Positions 62,111-64,000 of a stretch of 64,000 nucleotides of DNA are shown here, piece after piece. The DNA is from Paractinoplanes pyxinae (GTDB lineage: Bacteria > Actinomycetota > Actinomycetes > Mycobacteriales > Micromonosporaceae). The notes under the pieces are model-generated. The model saw only the letters and a program-made list of their open reading frames with translations. It ran no database searches and was not told the origin of the DNA. How positions within the stretch are numbered: the stretch's first letter is position 1; each line of letters begins with the position of its first letter. Where the stretch lies: contig NZ_JAPNTZ010000001.1 in the NCBI RefSeq assembly GCF_026626335.1, positions 248,001 to 312,000 on the forward strand, in the 5' to 3' direction. A program made the position numbers and the translations under genes.

Positions 62111-64000
62111 CCGCCGTCGCCGAGCGCCCGCGCCGCCTGGCCGTCGCCGCCGGGGCCGTGCTGCTGATTGTCCTGGCCTTCCTGCAGCGGCCGGGGCGCA
62201 CCACCTTCGACACCAAGCTCGACCTGGCCGAGAACCCGATCGGCTTCATGGCGCGCTCGCTGCACCTGTGGAACCCGTGGGCCACCTCGGGCGAACTGCA
62301 GCAGCAGGCGTACGGCTACCTGTTCCCGATGGGCCCGTTCTTCGCGGCCGGCGACCTGCTCGGCGTGCCGCCGTGGATCACCCAGCGGGTCTGGTGCGCG
62401 CTGCTGTTCTGCGCCGCCTACTTCGGCGTGCTGCTGCTGGCCCGGGCCATGCGGATCGGCAACGACACCGGCCGGATCATCGGCGCCCTGGCCTACGCGC
62501 TGGCGCCCCGCATGCTCACCGAGATCGGGCCGCTCTCGTCCGAGATGCTGCCGGTCGTCGTGCTGCCCTGGGTGATGCTGCCGCTGGCGTCCGTACGCCG
62601 GATAGGTTCGGCCCGGCGCGCGGCGGCACTCTCCGCCCTGGCCGTGATCTTCATGGGCGGCATCAACGCCGCCGCCGTCGTGATGGCCCTGGTGCTGCCC
62701 GGCGTCTATCTGCTGACCCGGCCCTGGAACCGGGACATGGTCAAGCTGACCGCGTGGTGGACGGTCTTCGTCACGCTGGCCGCCCTGTGGTGGATCATCC
62801 CGCTGTTCCTGTTCGGCCAGTACAGCCTGCCGTTCCTGGACTACATCGAGTCCTCCGCGACCACCACCGCGATCACCTCGCTGTTCCAGGCGATCCGCGG
62901 CACCAACCAGTGGAGCGGCTACATCGTCCAGGGTGAGCCGTGGTGGCCGGCCGGCTGGATGCTGGTCGACCGGCCGGTGCTGATGGCCGCGACCGCGCTG
63001 GTGGCCGCCGTCGGCCTGGCCGGGCTGGCCCTGCGCGGCCTGCCCGAGAAGCGGTTCCTGGTCTTCGGCATGCTGACCGGCCTGACCCTGCTGACCATGG
63101 GCTACGTCGGCACCATGGACAGCCCGTTCGCGCCGCTGATGCGCGACCTGCTCGACGGCCCGCTGGCCCCGCTGCGCAACGTGCACAAGTTCGAGCCGGT
63201 GCTGCGCCTGCCGATCGCGCTCGGCCTGACCTATGTGGCCAGCCGGGCGGTCGTCCTGCGCCGGCTGCGTCTGCGGCTGCCGGCCGCTCCGGTGGTGGCC
63301 GCGTTGCTGCTGGCCGCGATCGCCCCGGCCTGGCTGTTCGTGCTGCGCCCCGGGCCGGGCTGGTCGCAGGTGCCCGGCTACTGGAGCCAGGCCACCTCGT
63401 GGCTGCACGACCAGGACGCCCAGGCCCGTACGCTGGTCGTGCCCGGATCCGGCTTCGCCCAGCACTCCTGGGGCCGTACGGTCGACGAGCCCATCCAGCC
63501 GCTGGCCGAGGCGCCGTGGTCGACCCGGCACCAGATCCCGCTCGGCTCCGAGGGCAACATCCGGGTCATGGACACCGTCGAGCAGGTGCTGGCCCAGGGT
63601 CGCGGATCGCCCGCCCTGGCCGACTTCCTGGCCCGCTCCGGCTACCGCTACCTGCTGGTGCGTCACGACCTCGACCGGTCGGCCTCGGGCGCCCCGCCGA
63701 TCGCGGTCGTGCGCCGGGCCATCACCGGCTCGCCCGGCCTGGTGCCGGCGGCCTCGTTCGGCCCGCAGGTGGGTGCGGCCGGGGCGGCGCCCAGCCCGGT
63801 CGACGCGAGCGTCTCGGTGCCGGCCATCGAGATCTTCGAGGTCGACCGCCCGGTGCCGACCGTCTCGGCCACCGCGGTCAAGGACGTGCCGACGGTCAGC
63901 GGCGGGCCGGAATCCCTGCTCGGCGTGCTCGAACAGGGCCTGGTGAACGGCGCCCAGCCCACGGTGCTGGCGGGCGACCTCGACGCGGCCGGCTTCACCG
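62107..64000 (+). CDS. AftD-like alpha-(1->3)-arabinofuranosyltransferase, GT-C fold (3' end outside window)
   Basis: At least 631 residues are visible and the frame is still open at the window end. The N-terminus matches the DUF3367/AftD family: DLAENPIGFMARSLHLWNPW, SGELQQQAYGYLFPMGPFF, ALAYALAPRMLTEIGPLSSE and PLRNVHKFEPVLRLPIALGL. Mycobacterial AftD is a very large enzyme (about 1,400 residues) that adds branch arabinofuranose in arabinogalactan and lipoarabinomannan. About ten helices and the start of the exported domain are seen. ATG 62107 overlaps the vWA stop. The presence of DUF2613 nearby supports the assignment. The acceptor in this organism is unknown. Confidence 0.88.
   Translation, partial: MTAVAERPRRLAVAAGAVLLIVLAFLQRPGRTTFDTKLDLAENPIGFMARSLHLWNPWATSGELQQQAYGYLFPMGPFFAAGDLLGVPPWITQRVWCALLFCAAYFGVLLLARAMRIGNDTGRIIGALAYALAPRMLTEIGPLSSEMLPVVVLPWVMLPLASVRRIGSARRAAALSALAVIFMGGINAAAVVMALVLPGVYLLTRPWNRDMVKLTAWWTVFVTLAALWWIIPLFLFGQYSLPFLDYIESSATTTAITSLFQAIRGTNQWSGYIVQGEPWWPAGWMLVDRPVLMAATALVAAVGLAGLALRGLPEKRFLVFGMLTGLTLLTMGYVGTMDSPFAPLMRDLLDGPLAPLRNVHKFEPVLRLPIALGLTYVASRAVVLRRLRLRLPAAPVVAALLLAAIAPAWLFVLRPGPGWSQVPGYWSQATSWLHDQDAQARTLVVPGSGFAQHSWGRTVDEPIQPLAEAPWSTRHQIPLGSEGNIRVMDTVEQVLAQGRGSPALADFLARSGYRYLLVRHDLDRSASGAPPIAVVRRAITGSPGLVPAASFGPQVGAAGAAPSPVDASVSVPAIEIFEVDRPVPTVSATAVKDVPTVSGGPESLLGVLEQGLVNGAQPTVLAGDLDAAGFT

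Overview
The window is very GC-rich, chromosome-like DNA from a filamentous actinomycete. The gene types suggest a Micromonosporaceae member (Actinoplanes/Micromonospora-like), but this is an inference without any database search. Supporting signs are strong G/C third-position bias, many GTG starts, 4-nt stop/start overlaps, several very large LuxR-type (LAL) regulators, a SARP/TPR regulator, CebR-type operators, secreted GH6 and GH11 enzymes with carbohydrate-binding modules, and an AftD/DUF2613-type envelope cluster. I see no tRNA, rRNA, CRISPR array, insertion sequence or phage genes. The first and last genes run off the window.

Layout. 0-7 kb: a partial LAL regulator, a berberine-bridge-type flavoenzyme, then a MarR and XRE pair followed by a quinone-oxidoreductase-like gene and a cupin. 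Three copies of one palindrome tie the MarR gene to the oxidoreductase. 7-12 kb: a secreted Svx-like zinc metallopeptidase behind a CebR-type box, an 870-bp gene-free stretch made of two degenerate tandem-repeat arrays, a CAP-domain protein and a PhoX-like phosphatase. 12-18 kb: a complete minus-strand oligopeptide/dipeptide ABC operon. 18-22.5 kb: an AfsR/SARP-type regulator, an 18-codon ORF with a duplicated GATWG motif, a perfect hairpin, an MFS exporter and a small secreted protein. This is the part most likely to be an undescribed system. 22.5-30 kb: a phosphotransferase/transglutaminase-like pair, a GH76 enzyme, a TetR and FAD-monooxygenase operon with a clear operator, an aldo/keto reductase and a small acidic protein.

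29-35 kb is a plant-polymer region: GH6 cellulase behind a perfect CebR-type operator, fasciclin protein, GAF-EAL phosphodiesterase, GH11 xylanase and an unrecognised protein. 35-43 kb holds three LAL regulators in a row; one has lost the P-loop lysine. 43-50 kb: GlcG/HbpS-like protein with a second quinone-oxidoreductase-like enzyme, a TDT-type permease, a MacB-like ABC pair and a PAS sensor kinase with no response regulator beside it. 50-64 kb is an envelope-glycan region: a minus-strand operon (nucleotide-sugar dehydrogenase, GT2, epimerase, flippase-like), a divergent plus-strand operon (FkbM methyltransferase and two polytopic proteins, then DUF2613), a GT4 enzyme, and a vWA protein translationally coupled to an AftD-like arabinofuranosyltransferase that leaves the window.

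The genes suggest a soil saprophyte. Cellulose and xylan enzymes and the Svx-like protease are probably sugar-regulated, the Opp system imports peptides, and the right end builds or exports an arabinan-like or other surface glycan. Functional statements are homology recognition from sequence motifs by eye; no alignment or search was run.
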